Shown here piece by piece: positions 53,193-62,776 of a stretch of 64,000 bases of DNA (position 1 is the stretch's first letter; each line of letters begins with the position of its first letter). The position numbers and the translations under genes are program-made. The stretch is from Thermoanaerobaculia bacterium (GTDB lineage Bacteria; Acidobacteriota; Thermoanaerobaculia; Multivoradales; J023): NCBI GenBank assembly GCA_030431255.1, contig JAUIJL010000016.1:124001-188000 (forward strand), read 5' to 3'. The notes under the pieces are model-generated. The model was not told where the DNA came from. It saw only the letters and a program-made list of their open reading frames with translations, and did no database searches.

Positions 53193-56120
53193 ATGTCCAC
53201 CCTAGACAGGCAAGTGGAACCAATCACTCCGACCATTTCCGAGCAAGCCGATGGAAACGGTATCGATCCGGATGATCAGCAGGACTTGTCTGAGTCGGAA
53301 GAGGGGCAGAAGTCTGCTGATCAGGGAGCTGAGGATTTGCCGCTCAATCAGGCGGAGGGAGATCCTCCACAGCAAGACCCGACTCAGGAGCAGACATCTC
53401 AGGACTTGCCGGGAGAGCCGCATCCGAGCCGGAGCATTCTCGAAGATGTGGAGGTTCCTGAGAGCTTCGACGCTCAGGGTCCCAAGTCCTCGTTCGACGA
53501 CCGAGATGTGGGTCGATTCGGGGCGCACATCGAGGATGTCAAGGACGGTGTCCATATTTATCTGGACGGTAGAGGCTCGGGCAAGGAAACCCATCAGCCG
53601 GACAGCGCGGATCCCACTGATGAGCTGAGCCAATTCGAGCTCGAATTCGAGCCGCTACAGAAAGAGATCGACGAGCTGATGCCGGTCCTTTTGAAAGACC
53701 GGTGGCTGATCTTGTTCAGTCGTGATCCGGAAGTCGCGGACTCGTACGCTCACCGTTTGGCCCGCGAGCCCGAGTTCGAGACGGATTTTGCCCGCCGAAT
53801 GCTGCAATTGAATCCGGAAGCAGGTTGCAAGATTCGGCACTGCTCCCAATTGTTGAGCAAGGAGATAGCTCCGGACCAAGAAAGCAGGTTAGTCGTCGTC
53901 TCAGCCTCTTCCGAGTTCGGAGGGAATCCGGTCGAATTCGTTCGCTCGCTTGTAGCCGGCCAGAAGAGCTCCCAGAGCAATCTTCGTAGAAAGTTGGCCC
54001 TGCGAAAGAGCTATTGGATCGTTGCAACGGATATCGAGATAGCAGACGAATCCGGAAGGTTGCGACGATATGAGGAGATCGATTTCTTGTCTCCCTGGTT
54101 ACGGGATCTGTATCCAACCAAGTGGGAGGATCTGTGCGGCCAAATAGAGGCCCAGCGAAACGACGATCAATGGCCGAAGGAGGCAATCCAGTTTTTTCGC
54201 ACCTGCCGCGGCTTCTTCCGCCAGGAGCGCCTGGAAGAGGCCATTAAAGAAAGGGCTGCCAAAAGCGCAGAGCAGCTTCAGATGGCTCGCAGAGAGGAAA
54301 TCGGCTTCGAAAGGCTTCTCGAAACCGAAAAGAGAATCGAAGCGGTGATTCACTTTATCGTGACGTTCTTTCCCGAAGTCGAGGTACTGGATTTTGATCG
54401 GTTGGTGGGGGAGCTGATCAAGGATTGCAAAGAGTCGGATCGAGTGGAGTCCGCTAAAGGCATGGCCTGGCGAGAACAGGGCAAGACCTATCCGGAGCTC
54501 TGGCAAGAAAACCGCTCTCGATTGTTGAGCTCCTGTGGTGTCGTGACCATGCCGCCGAACGCGTCGAAGATCGGGACACGAGCGTCCAACCGAAGTGCCC
54601 CAACGGTGGACTATCGAGACCCGGAAGCCAGACAGCTGCTGAGGGATTTCTTTTGGGCCCAAGGCCACACCTTCTTTTTGGAGCAGCTGGACAAGCTGGA
54701 GACCGGCCTTCTCTTCGATCCCAGCAGGGCGGTCAGAACGGGTCTTTCGAAAATCGTAGCCGAAACCGCGGATGCTTATCCCGAGCATTTCGGAAGCGCA
54801 TGGCTGAGGCGAATGCACAATTCCTTGGCCGGAGACGAGCGGATTCAGGGACAACAGGACCAGCGGTTGGTGCGAGCCCTGGAGGCCTTGGTCAGAGCAC
54901 TGCTTCAGCGAAAACAATCGAGCCGGATCGTGGGCCGCTTTTTCGGCGATCTAGAGTCACAGCGGCCGGCCCTACACATCAAGCTGACCCGTGCCGTCCG
55001 ACTCGTGGAGAATTTCGATCCGCTCGTCGGCTGGCGAAAGATTCTTTCCAAATCGCCCCTTTTCCCGGTCGTTCCAGGAGCCGACTTCGGAAACGGGGTC
55101 GGGAGCTCGTTGAAAACGGCCGAGGGACGGGCGGTGGCCGTGATTTCGGATCTGGTGGATTATCTCGAAGAGCCACAGATCGACGAGCATACCGTCTTGG
55201 CAAGTATGTTCGATTGGACAGCCATCTCGGGCCAGGAGGGGGTTCGCTTCCGAGCATTCTCCGTGCTTCTAGTGCTTCGGCTGGGATGGCGAATAAGCCT
55301 TGTGGGTCGCGTAGACACCCGGGACGAAGCACGGGCGGGCGGCGGGTTGAGGCTTCCCGACGACGAACGGGTCGATCGATGGATCAGAGGGTTCTTGGGA
55401 CCCGGCGGGCAAAAGATTCACCGTGATTGGATCGCAACGCTTTGGCATTCCGCGTTCAGCGAGGTCATCAATCTGTTTATCGCCGGCGAAAGAAGCCGCA
55501 TATTGAAAAACGTTTTGGCGAAGGATCCGATGCTGGGCGGCGAGTCGGCACCGCCGAGCCGAGAGAGACTCGAAGGCGAGCTGAGGAAGATCCACTTTTT
55601 TCTCGAGTGGCAGATCTACCGAGTTTGGATCGGGATTTGCGTCGAGCATTGGTTGTTGGGTAGCGCCCTGATCGGGCACCTGGGGAAGCGTGCGAATACC
55701 TTGAGGGGAGAGCTCGGAGAAGATTGGTTGCAGATCTGGAAAACCTCGACAACCGAATCGTACCAACTCTTTCAAGCCGTGGTGACCGCGGATTGGTGGA
55801 TCCGGTTGGATGGCTTCGCCACCCTAACCGAGGGCGACGACGCTGTGAAGGCGGTGGCCTTGCTCGAAAGTCTTCCGAAGGTGATCGCCAATAGCCTGGG
55901 GTCCGCCAATTTACGCGTAGCGAGGCAGCATTGGCTGTTCATGGCCAAAGCCACACGCAAGATCCGTTCGGCATTGAAACGGGAGCTTCGATTGAAAAGA
56001 GGTGCCGAGCGGCGCCGAATCGAGGAGTCCCTGGCAGGGCTCTCCGCTCGGCTCGGCGCACTGAAGCAACTCGAAAAAGCCTGCAGAGGGGCGGGGAGAA
56101 AGAAAATCCATGCAAGGTAA
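53193..56120 (+). CDS. large hypothetical protein downstream of the caspase gene
   Basis: A 975-residue protein I do not recognise, starting at ATG 53193 eight bp after the caspase gene with GAGGCGG upstream. The first ~160 residues are acidic, Gln/Asp/Pro-rich and probably disordered. From ~165 a mixed alpha/beta segment (LKDRWLILFSRDPEVADSYAHRLA) could be a degenerate NTPase or Rossmann-type fold, without a usable Walker A. The rest is mainly helical, ending in a Lys/Arg-rich coiled-coil-like tail (ALKRELRLKRGAERRRIEE). No signal peptide or clear membrane helix. It overlaps the next gene by 11 bp. Strong coupling with the caspase makes it a likely sensor, adaptor or substrate. Confidence 0.75.
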   Translation: MSTLDRQVEPITPTISEQADGNGIDPDDQQDLSESEEGQKSADQGAEDLPLNQAEGDPPQQDPTQEQTSQDLPGEPHPSRSILEDVEVPESFDAQGPKSSFDDRDVGRFGAHIEDVKDGVHIYLDGRGSGKETHQPDSADPTDELSQFELEFEPLQKEIDELMPVLLKDRWLILFSRDPEVADSYAHRLAREPEFETDFARRMLQLNPEAGCKIRHCSQLLSKEIAPDQESRLVVVSASSEFGGNPVEFVRSLVAGQKSSQSNLRRKLALRKSYWIVATDIEIADESGRLRRYEEIDFLSPWLRDLYPTKWEDLCGQIEAQRNDDQWPKEAIQFFRTCRGFFRQERLEEAIKERAAKSAEQLQMARREEIGFERLLETEKRIEAVIHFIVTFFPEVEVLDFDRLVGELIKDCKESDRVESAKGMAWREQGKTYPELWQENRSRLLSSCGVVTMPPNASKIGTRASNRSAPTVDYRDPEARQLLRDFFWAQGHTFFLEQLDKLETGLLFDPSRAVRTGLSKIVAETADAYPEHFGSAWLRRMHNSLAGDERIQGQQDQRLVRALEALVRALLQRKQSSRIVGRFFGDLESQRPALHIKLTRAVRLVENFDPLVGWRKILSKSPLFPVVPGADFGNGVGSSLKTAEGRAVAVISDLVDYLEEPQIDEHTVLASMFDWTAISGQEGVRFRAFSVLLVLRLGWRISLVGRVDTRDEARAGGGLRLPDDERVDRWIRGFLGPGGQKIHRDWIATLWHSAFSEVINLFIAGERSRILKNVLAKDPMLGGESAPPSRERLEGELRKIHFFLEWQIYRVWIGICVEHWLLGSALIGHLGKRANTLRGELGEDWLQIWKTSTTESYQLFQAVVTADWWIRLDGFATLTEGDDAVKAVALLESLPKVIANSLGSANLRVARQHWLFMAKATRKIRSALKRELRLKRGAERRRIEESLAGLSARLGALKQLEKACRGAGRKKIHAR

Positions 56121-58485
56121 CTCGCTGGCTAAAATCCTTTATCAGGTCGATTCCAAGAAGGCGGCGGAGCCGTGTGAGGGGTGCCGTGTGGTGATCGTGG
56201 ACAAGCTTTCTGGGCGGATCCACGAGAAGAAACCTTTGCTGTCCTTTAGAAAAGAGCTGCGATATTTCAGGGTTTTCAGTCGCTCTCTCGCGGTGGAAGG
56301 AAAGGGGCCCCGCTGTGAAATTCAGGGTGGCAGCTTCGATCAGCGCCTGGAGCTCGACCTCTTGTATCGAGCCCGGTGTCCCGCGGGCGAGGAAGAGCGA
56401 GTGGCCAAGTCCCTCGGATTGGGTAGCCGGCCTGATTTGGAGCTGAATCGTTGGCTTCAAAAGCGATTGGAGGAGTTCTTGGCCGAGCAGGGAACGCCGG
56501 AAGAGGTCTACTCCGGTTTTTCTCGATTGCATCGTGAGGCGGAACGACGGCTTTCTCAATTGGCTTTGAGTGAGCTGGGTCTGAGCTTGCAAGTGCAGAT
56601 TCAAAGGCGGGGCGGTGAGATGCCCGAGCGTGTGGACATCCAAATTCAGGATCTCGGTGTGCACGCAAAGGACTCCGACGAGTTGGTCAAGATCAGCCTC
56701 GAAGCACAGCTGGAGGTCTCGGATTCCGCGGCCGTCTTGAGGCATGCTGCGACCCCCGAGGACTGGCGGCAACGTCTGGGGGAGACGGTCCGGCGCTTCA
56801 TTGCCACCCAAGTGGGCCTGCATGAGCTGACCTACGAGCTGCGGACGGGCCTTCGTCGGCGTCTTCAACTTCACTTGGACGAGTTTTTGCTGGAGCCGGC
56901 CGGGCGGCGACTCGGTTTCCTACGTTTGGCGGCGGAAATCCCCGCGAGCTCGGCGGTGGAGCATCTAAGACTGGAACACGCCGTAGTCTGCGATATCCGA
57001 GGGTCGATTCATCAGATTCGGGTCCAGCACGTATTGCAGCTCAAGCTACAGGATTTGGGGAAGTTTCGAGTTTCGGGAATCGAGGATCTCGACGGTTGGC
57101 TTCGGGAGCGTCTCGACGCCACGACCCGCGGAGTGCTGTTTGAGAAGTCTTTTCGGGATCTGCTGGTGGACTTCGCCCCCGGGGAAAGCGGGGGCCCCGG
57201 GCAATTGAGAAGCCTGACCGAGACACAGGTCGATCGGATAGGTTATGCCCTCCAGCAGATGACGGTGATTCCGGATCTCGAGCCTTTGAAATGGAAAGAC
57301 GGCCTCTCGATCGAGCTGGAAGGGGTTTTTGCCACCTTGGATTCCCGGGTCGAGGTCGGCATCGGGCTGGTCGTCGACGGACGAATCCCGGATATCTTCA
57401 TTCCCCATTTGGATCGATATCTAGATCCGCAAGCTGCCAAAGAGCTGATGGAGGACATCAAGAAGAAAGCGACCGAAACGCTGGCGGTTCAGCTGCACGG
57501 TTTGAGCCCGGAGCGGATCTACATGAGGTGGTTTCGCTCGGATCGCCCCGGCGAGGAGGGAGTGCTGGACATCCTCCACAGGGCGGTTTCGTCCGCCCTG
57601 ACCGAGGGCTTCGGGTTCGCACAGCCCCGGATCGTGATCAAACCGTTGGAGACCGAGCTCACGCAGCGAGTCGAAGCGTTGATGTCCCGGCTCTATCCTT
57701 TGACGGTGACCGTCTATCCACTGGGTGGAAAAGGACAGAGGGAGCCCGTAACGCTCACCACCAACGTAGAGATCTTGAGGGTTCACCTGGACGGCTGGCA
57801 CGTGTTTCGGTCTCGACAATTCGAATCGATCTCAGAGGAAATCGACGAGATCTTGAGAGTCCTGAGGGAAGAGATCGAAGCGACCCTCAGCACCATTCCC
57901 AGCGAATTTCTGCAGTACGTCGATCGCGGTGACCACCTGACTCTGCGGCAGGTCCTCGACACCACCTGCGAGACCATTTCCCGTTCGTTCGGTTTGGAGA
58001 TCGCCTTTACGGGATTTCAACGGCAGAAGACGATCACAGAAACCCAGAAGATCCTTCTGCTGGAGCAGGAAGTCGGGAAGGAAACACAATTACAGCTCGA
58101 TGCAGGGGAGAAGCGAAGGAATGCCCGTCTTCGACAGCTGGAGCAACAGCTCACGACCGAAGAGCAGCTGTCCCAAGATCTGGCCCAAGAGCTCAAGCTT
58201 CTTCTCGATCGAAAGAAAGAGTTTCTCAAGGACGGTGTGGAGCCGGAAGACGAGGAGTATCAGGCGATCCAGGAGCGAATCGCAGAAATTCGGGCAGATC
58301 TATCTCCCGCGGAGATAGAAAAGCGCCACGATCCCCTCGATCATCTCAACGAGAAGCAACGATCCTCATTGAGGTTAGAGGAATACGGTGTCGACAAGAG
58401 CCGAAGCGCAGCAGGGTTGACCACCGGCCGCCGAAAGCCGATCGCACTGCCCGCGTCCGGGGGCAACGGAGGTGGTGGTGCATAA
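56110..58485 (+). CDS. hypothetical protein with possible tandem SPFH/band-7-like modules and coiled coil
   Basis: A 791-residue protein. Several segments repeat one pattern: a strand-rich stretch, then amphipathic helix LNRWLQKRLEEFL or IDEILRVLREEIEATL, then a strand ending GLSLQVQIQRR or GLEIAFTGFQR. This resembles the end of SPFH (stomatin/flotillin) domains, perhaps three times. A coiled coil follows (~660-740; TETQKILLLEQEVGKETQLQLD) and a Gly-rich tail. SPFH proteins scaffold membrane microdomains and occur beside several defence effectors. The SPFH assignment is my pattern judgement, not a search result. No transmembrane helix is obvious. ATG 56110 overlaps the previous gene, and its end overlaps the next gene. 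Confidence 0.6.
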   Translation: MQGNSLAKILYQVDSKKAAEPCEGCRVVIVDKLSGRIHEKKPLLSFRKELRYFRVFSRSLAVEGKGPRCEIQGGSFDQRLELDLLYRARCPAGEEERVAKSLGLGSRPDLELNRWLQKRLEEFLAEQGTPEEVYSGFSRLHREAERRLSQLALSELGLSLQVQIQRRGGEMPERVDIQIQDLGVHAKDSDELVKISLEAQLEVSDSAAVLRHAATPEDWRQRLGETVRRFIATQVGLHELTYELRTGLRRRLQLHLDEFLLEPAGRRLGFLRLAAEIPASSAVEHLRLEHAVVCDIRGSIHQIRVQHVLQLKLQDLGKFRVSGIEDLDGWLRERLDATTRGVLFEKSFRDLLVDFAPGESGGPGQLRSLTETQVDRIGYALQQMTVIPDLEPLKWKDGLSIELEGVFATLDSRVEVGIGLVVDGRIPDIFIPHLDRYLDPQAAKELMEDIKKKATETLAVQLHGLSPERIYMRWFRSDRPGEEGVLDILHRAVSSALTEGFGFAQPRIVIKPLETELTQRVEALMSRLYPLTVTVYPLGGKGQREPVTLTTNVEILRVHLDGWHVFRSRQFESISEEIDEILRVLREEIEATLSTIPSEFLQYVDRGDHLTLRQVLDTTCETISRSFGLEIAFTGFQRQKTITETQKILLLEQEVGKETQLQLDAGEKRRNARLRQLEQQLTTEEQLSQDLAQELKLLLDRKKEFLKDGVEPEDEEYQAIQERIAEIRADLSPAEIEKRHDPLDHLNEKQRSSLRLEEYGVDKSRSAAGLTTGRRKPIALPASGGNGGGGA

Positions 58486-59362
58486 AGCCTCGGAGCAGCT
58501 GACTTGTCGTTCTTGCGGCCTGCAGGCTTCGGCTCCGCCGCCGATCGCTGGCTGCGAAAACTGTGGTGGCACCGAATGGGAAGGTTCGAAGGCAACGGCT
58601 CGCTCCTCGGGAACCTTCACTCTCGGGCGCCTCGTCTGGCTCGCCTCGGGTATGGCGATGGCTTTGGGCTTGGTCTTGGTGGCTTCCGGAGTCGTCGGCT
58701 CAGGCTCGAAGTTTGAATGGCCCCTCGGAGGTCTCGAAGACAGGGATCCACGACACATTCTGAAGGATGAGGGCGGTTCGGGACCGTCAGACCCGCCTCC
58801 AGACGAGGTGGGGGACTTGGAGACCGACCCGAGCACCGTCGACGGGAAAGCGCGCTTTCCCGAGCTCGAGACACCCGATCGAAACCGCTCGGTCGAAGAG
58901 CACAGAAAACCCCGAAAAAAGAAGCAATCGTCGAGCGCACAAATGCTGGGAGCGGCCGATTGGTCGGATCGCGGTCGATCGCTGATCTCCGAGGGCAAGC
59001 GCCGCGGGGCACGAGACGCTTTTGCGCGGGCAGCGGAGCTGGCGCCCTCGAATGCCATCATGTGGGCGGATCTGGCAGCTGCAGAGGGTCTATTGGGTCA
59101 TGTGACCGAGGCGGTTTCTGCCTATGGCGAAGCCCTTAGGCTCGATCCCGAGCTTTGGATCGCGCACTACAACCTGGCTTTGTTGTACGCCCGCCACGGC
59201 AAGGTCGAGCAGTCCTGTGCTCACCTGAAAAAAGGCCTGGGCTATTTAAGGGATCAAAACGCCGGCTACCTGCCCAGAGTCCTTGAAGACCTCCACTCGA
59301 ATGCGGATCTAGAGGGAATGCGGCGTGAGAGCTGTTTCCTTTCTTTGCCGATGGATCTGTGA
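58478..59362 (+). CDS. zinc-ribbon, transmembrane and TPR protein
   Basis: A 294-residue protein. Three GTG codons in a row (58472, 58475, 58478) precede CAT; GGAGG at 58468 fits the third best. The N-terminus carries a zinc ribbon (CRSCGLQ...CENCGGTEW). One transmembrane helix follows (LVWLASGMAMALGLVLVASGVV), then an acidic, Pro-rich linker and C-terminal TPR-like repeats (GARDAFARAAELAPSNAIMW; EAVSAYGEALRLDPELWIA). It would place the zinc ribbon in the cytoplasm and TPRs outside, or the reverse. It could link cytosolic and periplasmic members of this gene set. It overlaps the preceding gene by 8 bp. Confidence 0.78.
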   Translation: MHKASEQLTCRSCGLQASAPPPIAGCENCGGTEWEGSKATARSSGTFTLGRLVWLASGMAMALGLVLVASGVVGSGSKFEWPLGGLEDRDPRHILKDEGGSGPSDPPPDEVGDLETDPSTVDGKARFPELETPDRNRSVEEHRKPRKKKQSSSAQMLGAADWSDRGRSLISEGKRRGARDAFARAAELAPSNAIMWADLAAAEGLLGHVTEAVSAYGEALRLDPELWIAHYNLALLYARHGKVEQSCAHLKKGLGYLRDQNAGYLPRVLEDLHSNADLEGMRRESCFLSLPMDL

Positions 59363-59389
59363 TCAAGAAGCCGAAAGGAACCTTGAGAT

Positions 59390-60544
59390 TTGAAAAGAAT
59401 CGATGCTCAAAGCCGACGGACCCATGAGATGTTCGGTTGGGTCCTACGAGGATTGGTGGTCTTGTTCCTCGCTCCATCGATGGTTTCTGCTTCGTCGTCC
59501 TCGTGTAATCGCGCGAGGGAGATGGTTCAGGATCTGGCTGCCCAACCGAGAGTGAGTCCCGAGGACCACCGGGCTCTGCTCGACCAATTGGGTACGGCCC
59601 GTGAGCTCTGCCCGACGTTGGGTGAAATCTGGCGCTTGTCCCATTGCAGTGCTCTCGCGCTGGGCGATGCTGCAAAAGCAGAGCTCTATAGGAAGCGTGC
59701 CAATCTTTACGGCATCCACCCCCTACACTGTGCCGGATCCGATCCACCGAAGCCTAAGGTCGGTCCGGTGCGACGCAAGCATGCCTTGGTGGTCGGAATC
59801 GGAACTTTTCTAGACTCGAGCATTCAACCCCTCAGATATACGGCCAAAGACGCGGAGGATTTCGCGCGCTTTCTGGTCGAGGAAGCGAGATTCTCCTCTG
59901 GTTCCGTAACCCTGCTGACTGATGCCGAGGCCACCAGGAAGAACATCCTCGGTGCCTTGCAACAACTCATCCTGGGAAGTCGGGAAGACGACTTGGTAGT
60001 GATCTATTTGAGCTCTCACGGCTCACCCTACCAAGAATCTCAGGGGCTGCGGGGTGTGGGTTATTTCGTCACCTACGACACGAGCTTGGACAACATCTGG
60101 GTCGATGCCGTGGAATATCAAGATTTAGCGGAAAAGGTTGCGCTCTTGCCGGCTCGACGGGTGGTCACGTTCCTCGACAGCTGTTTCAGCGGTCAAGCTC
60201 TCTCGGAGGGAGCCAAGCAGCTGGTGGTCGAAGGGACGGGTGTGGACGAGGGCACGGCCCGCCGATTCCTCTCGGGAGAAGGAACTTATGTGGTGACCTC
60301 TAGCCGGGCCGACGAGATCTCCTGGGAAAGTGATGAGCTGGGGAACAGCTACTTCACCCATTTTCTGATCGAGAGCCTGAGGGGACCGGAGCCACCGACG
60401 CTCAGGGAGGCCTTTGCGCAGCTGTCGGACCGGGTTCAAAGAGCAGTCATCCGGGACAAAGGAGTGGCCCAGCGACCGGAGCTGCAGCCCAGGGACGCTC
60501 CGGGGGATTTGAGGCTGGGTGTGGTGCCCACGATTTTCGACTAG
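59390..60544 (+). CDS. secreted or membrane-anchored caspase-like (C14) protease
   Basis: A 384-residue protein with a signal sequence (MFGWVLRGLVVLFLAPSMVSA). Start is TTG 59390 or ATG 59429; the second gives a tidier signal peptide. The caspase domain begins at KHALVVGIGTFLDSSI (~128), with catalytic His in VIYLSSHGSPY (~209) and Cys in TFLDSCFSGQA (~264). RADEISWESDELGNSYFTHFLIE follows, as in bacterial metacaspase-like proteins. It is the second caspase-fold protease of this gene train but on the other side of the membrane from the first. Lys/Arg or Asp specificity cannot be told from sequence. Confidence 0.88.
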   Translation: MKRIDAQSRRTHEMFGWVLRGLVVLFLAPSMVSASSSSCNRAREMVQDLAAQPRVSPEDHRALLDQLGTARELCPTLGEIWRLSHCSALALGDAAKAELYRKRANLYGIHPLHCAGSDPPKPKVGPVRRKHALVVGIGTFLDSSIQPLRYTAKDAEDFARFLVEEARFSSGSVTLLTDAEATRKNILGALQQLILGSREDDLVVIYLSSHGSPYQESQGLRGVGYFVTYDTSLDNIWVDAVEYQDLAEKVALLPARRVVTFLDSCFSGQALSEGAKQLVVEGTGVDEGTARRFLSGEGTYVVTSSRADEISWESDELGNSYFTHFLIESLRGPEPPTLREAFAQLSDRVQRAVIRDKGVAQRPELQPRDAPGDLRLGVVPTIFD

Positions 60545-60604
60545 TGGCTGTCGCGACGTCGACCGATGGATCGGATCTTATTGGACGGTCAAGGAGGAAG
60601 AATC

Positions 60605-61957
60605 ATGCATAGAGTCGTGCTCGGAGGTCGAAGCTCATGGTCCGCGATTTGGATCATGTCGCTCCTCTTGGGTTTGGGTCTCGGACCTTCTGCGGGGGTC
60701 GCCAAAGAGGGCTTCGGTTTTAAGAAAAGCACTGTCATGCTGGATCGGGTGCGACCAGCGGACGTGTATATTTCCGGGACCCGGATAGACGTTCGACCGG
60801 GACCTGGAAGTGATCAGAATGTGGGTGTACAGCTCGTAGAGACTCTCAAGAGCTCCGTTTTGGGAAACGACCCTCGGTTTACGCTGGACGAGCGCATTCC
60901 GGATACGCTCATCGAGGTCTCCTTGGTGGACAACGACTACCAGGAGCGGTGGGAAACCCGCACGGTCAAACGCAGCTACCCGGCCGGCAAAGACAGCAAG
61001 GGACGCCAGCAGTACGCCGTGCGCGACGCAAGGGTCAAATTCAAAGTCGTATCTCAGGTGTTCAGCGTGTCGTTCAAAGTGACGGACATGAAAACGCGAT
61101 CCGTGTTGGTGGCGGACACGGTCAGCAGGAGCTGGAACGACGACTACGAAGAAGGGAGAAACGCACCGGATCGCTCCCAGCTCGAGCACCGATCGGTCTC
61201 CGAGACGGTCGATGAGATAGCTCGAAGATTGACACCGACGGTCGAGAAAATCGGTGTCTTGCTGCCCGGCGGCAGATTGAAGGATCTGCGCAACCTGGCC
61301 AACGGAAGTCTGTGGAACCCTTTTCTAGAAGCACTGGATAGCCTGTCGGAGTCGCCTAAGCCCAAAGACGAATCCTACCGTCAATATAGCCTGGGCGTTG
61401 CCTACGAGGCGCTGGCCTATCAGGCAGAGCAGCCGGAGGTCTCCATTCGGTACCTTGAAGAGTCCGCCAGTCACTATCAACGGGCGATTCAACTCAATCC
61501 GGGAGAAAAGTACTTTACTGGAAGCTACACGGGCAACGCTTTCATGGCCGGTTTGAAAAAGAGCGTGGCCGACACCCTGGGAAAGGGTGGAACGGTGAAG
61601 CGGAAGCGGGCCATGGCCCCGATCGATCGAGTCAAATCGGCGTTGGAGCAATATCAGAGGCTAATCGAGTTTCGCGATGCGGATAGCCGCGCCGGGATCG
61701 CTGTGGCCGACGCGATGACGGGCGCAAAGGGAGCCACAGGAGCCAAAGGACCGACCGCCAGCAATGCCTTGACCAATTCGGAGGTTATTGAAATGAGCCG
61801 AGCGGGTTTGGATGAGGAGATCATATTTTCAGCCATCGAGACTGCGGAGGAAACGGCCTTCGATGTCAGCCCGGCCGGCTTGGTCGAGCTGGCTAGAGCG
61901 GAAGTCAGCTCCAAGGTCATTCAAAAGATCCAGGCACAGGCCAACCAGAAAAAATAG
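60605..61957 (+). CDS. envelope protein, CsgG/LpoB-like with C-terminal helical repeat
   Basis: A 450-residue protein from ATG 60605 (AGGAGG 7 nt upstream); the track start 60566 has none. A signal peptide (AIWIMSLLLGLGLGPSAGVA) is followed by an alpha/beta part (DTLIEVSLVDNDYQERW; FSVSFKVTDMKTRSVLVADTVSRSW) like CsgG/LpoB-type periplasmic proteins. Middle helices resemble TPRs. The C-terminus has NSEVIEMSRAGLDEEIIFSAIETAEETAFDVS, a repeat common in periplasmic proteins of this kind of bacterium. It is probably a structural or sensing partner of the secreted caspase, by position. The CsgG/LpoB likeness is moderate. Confidence 0.7.
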   Translation: MHRVVLGGRSSWSAIWIMSLLLGLGLGPSAGVAKEGFGFKKSTVMLDRVRPADVYISGTRIDVRPGPGSDQNVGVQLVETLKSSVLGNDPRFTLDERIPDTLIEVSLVDNDYQERWETRTVKRSYPAGKDSKGRQQYAVRDARVKFKVVSQVFSVSFKVTDMKTRSVLVADTVSRSWNDDYEEGRNAPDRSQLEHRSVSETVDEIARRLTPTVEKIGVLLPGGRLKDLRNLANGSLWNPFLEALDSLSESPKPKDESYRQYSLGVAYEALAYQAEQPEVSIRYLEESASHYQRAIQLNPGEKYFTGSYTGNAFMAGLKKSVADTLGKGGTVKRKRAMAPIDRVKSALEQYQRLIEFRDADSRAGIAVADAMTGAKGATGAKGPTASNALTNSEVIEMSRAGLDEEIIFSAIETAEETAFDVSPAGLVELARAEVSSKVIQKIQAQANQKK

Positions 61958-61969
61958 GGGCATATCGTC

Positions 61970-62776
61970 ATGGAATGTTTCTGCGTTTGGGCCGTGTTGT
62001 CGGTCGGTTTGCTCGCATCGCCCGCTGGCGACGACGTGCAGGCCTATAGGGGAGCGAAGGAGCTGTTCTTTGCTGCAGAAAAAGGCGGGGAGGACCGGTT
62101 GATTTCGGTTCCTGCTTCTGAATTCGAAGGCAACAGGAGACCAAGAGCCAAAGACAATCGTGTTCCGGATCGAGGCTTAATGAGGGTCGAGCTTGATGAG
62201 ATCGGAGAAGCCAGTCTTTCTTCCGATAGTCGCAAGGCGGGCCTTCGCCACTGGATCGAGCTGGTAGAAGAAGGATCTCAGGTAGGTCGCAAAGTTACGT
62301 CTGATCGCGTTTTTCACACCGGAGAGAGAATCCGGCTTCACTTTCAATCCAATCAGGATGGATATATCTCATTGCTGCAGCTTTCGGGCGCGAAATCCGA
62401 AGTGCTCTTCCCAGCTCCCGGAAAGGGATTCTTCGATGGCTTCATCTCCGCACACGAGGATCGAGTCTTGCCCGGTCAGGAGGCGTGGTTCAGATTTGAT
62501 CATCGGACCGGAATCGAGAAATTGGTGGTGGTTTTTTCCCCTGAGCTGGAACCCCTTGAGCGCATCCTTCCCGGTCGAGAACCGCGTCAAGAACCGAGAG
62601 AGCCACTTCAACCACCGCGAGGACCGAGCCGTCTGGCCCAGCTTGCCTCGCTCCCGCCCGGCGCCAAGGGATTGGTCGTGGAGTCCGAGCTCGACGATCC
62701 GAACCTGGTGGGTAGCTACGCTGTCAGCTTGACCGGAGAGCCTATCGTCTTGGAAATACAACTGGTGCATCAGTAG
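61970..62776 (+). CDS. secreted DUF4384-domain protein
   Basis: A 268-residue protein from ATG 61970, 12 bp after the previous gene. It has a short signal peptide (CVWAVLSVGLLASPAGD). The DUF4384 domain is at ~105-190: DRVFHTGERIRLHFQSNQDG, YISLLQLSGAKSEVLFPAPG and LVVVFSPE. This domain often occurs with caspase-like proteases and in surface-associated proteins and is thought to be a beta-sandwich. A Pro/Arg/Glu-rich stretch lies near 210. It is the last gene of the train; nothing coding follows for 449 bp. Confidence 0.82.
   Translation: MECFCVWAVLSVGLLASPAGDDVQAYRGAKELFFAAEKGGEDRLISVPASEFEGNRRPRAKDNRVPDRGLMRVELDEIGEASLSSDSRKAGLRHWIELVEEGSQVGRKVTSDRVFHTGERIRLHFQSNQDGYISLLQLSGAKSEVLFPAPGKGFFDGFISAHEDRVLPGQEAWFRFDHRTGIEKLVVVFSPELEPLERILPGREPRQEPREPLQPPRGPSRLAQLASLPPGAKGLVVESELDDPNLVGSYAVSLTGEPIVLEIQLVHQ

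Noticed and set aside
53560-53600. Walker A-like DGRGSGKET in the 975-residue protein
   Set aside because: Spacing between Gly residues does not fit GxxxxGK[ST] and no Walker B follows.
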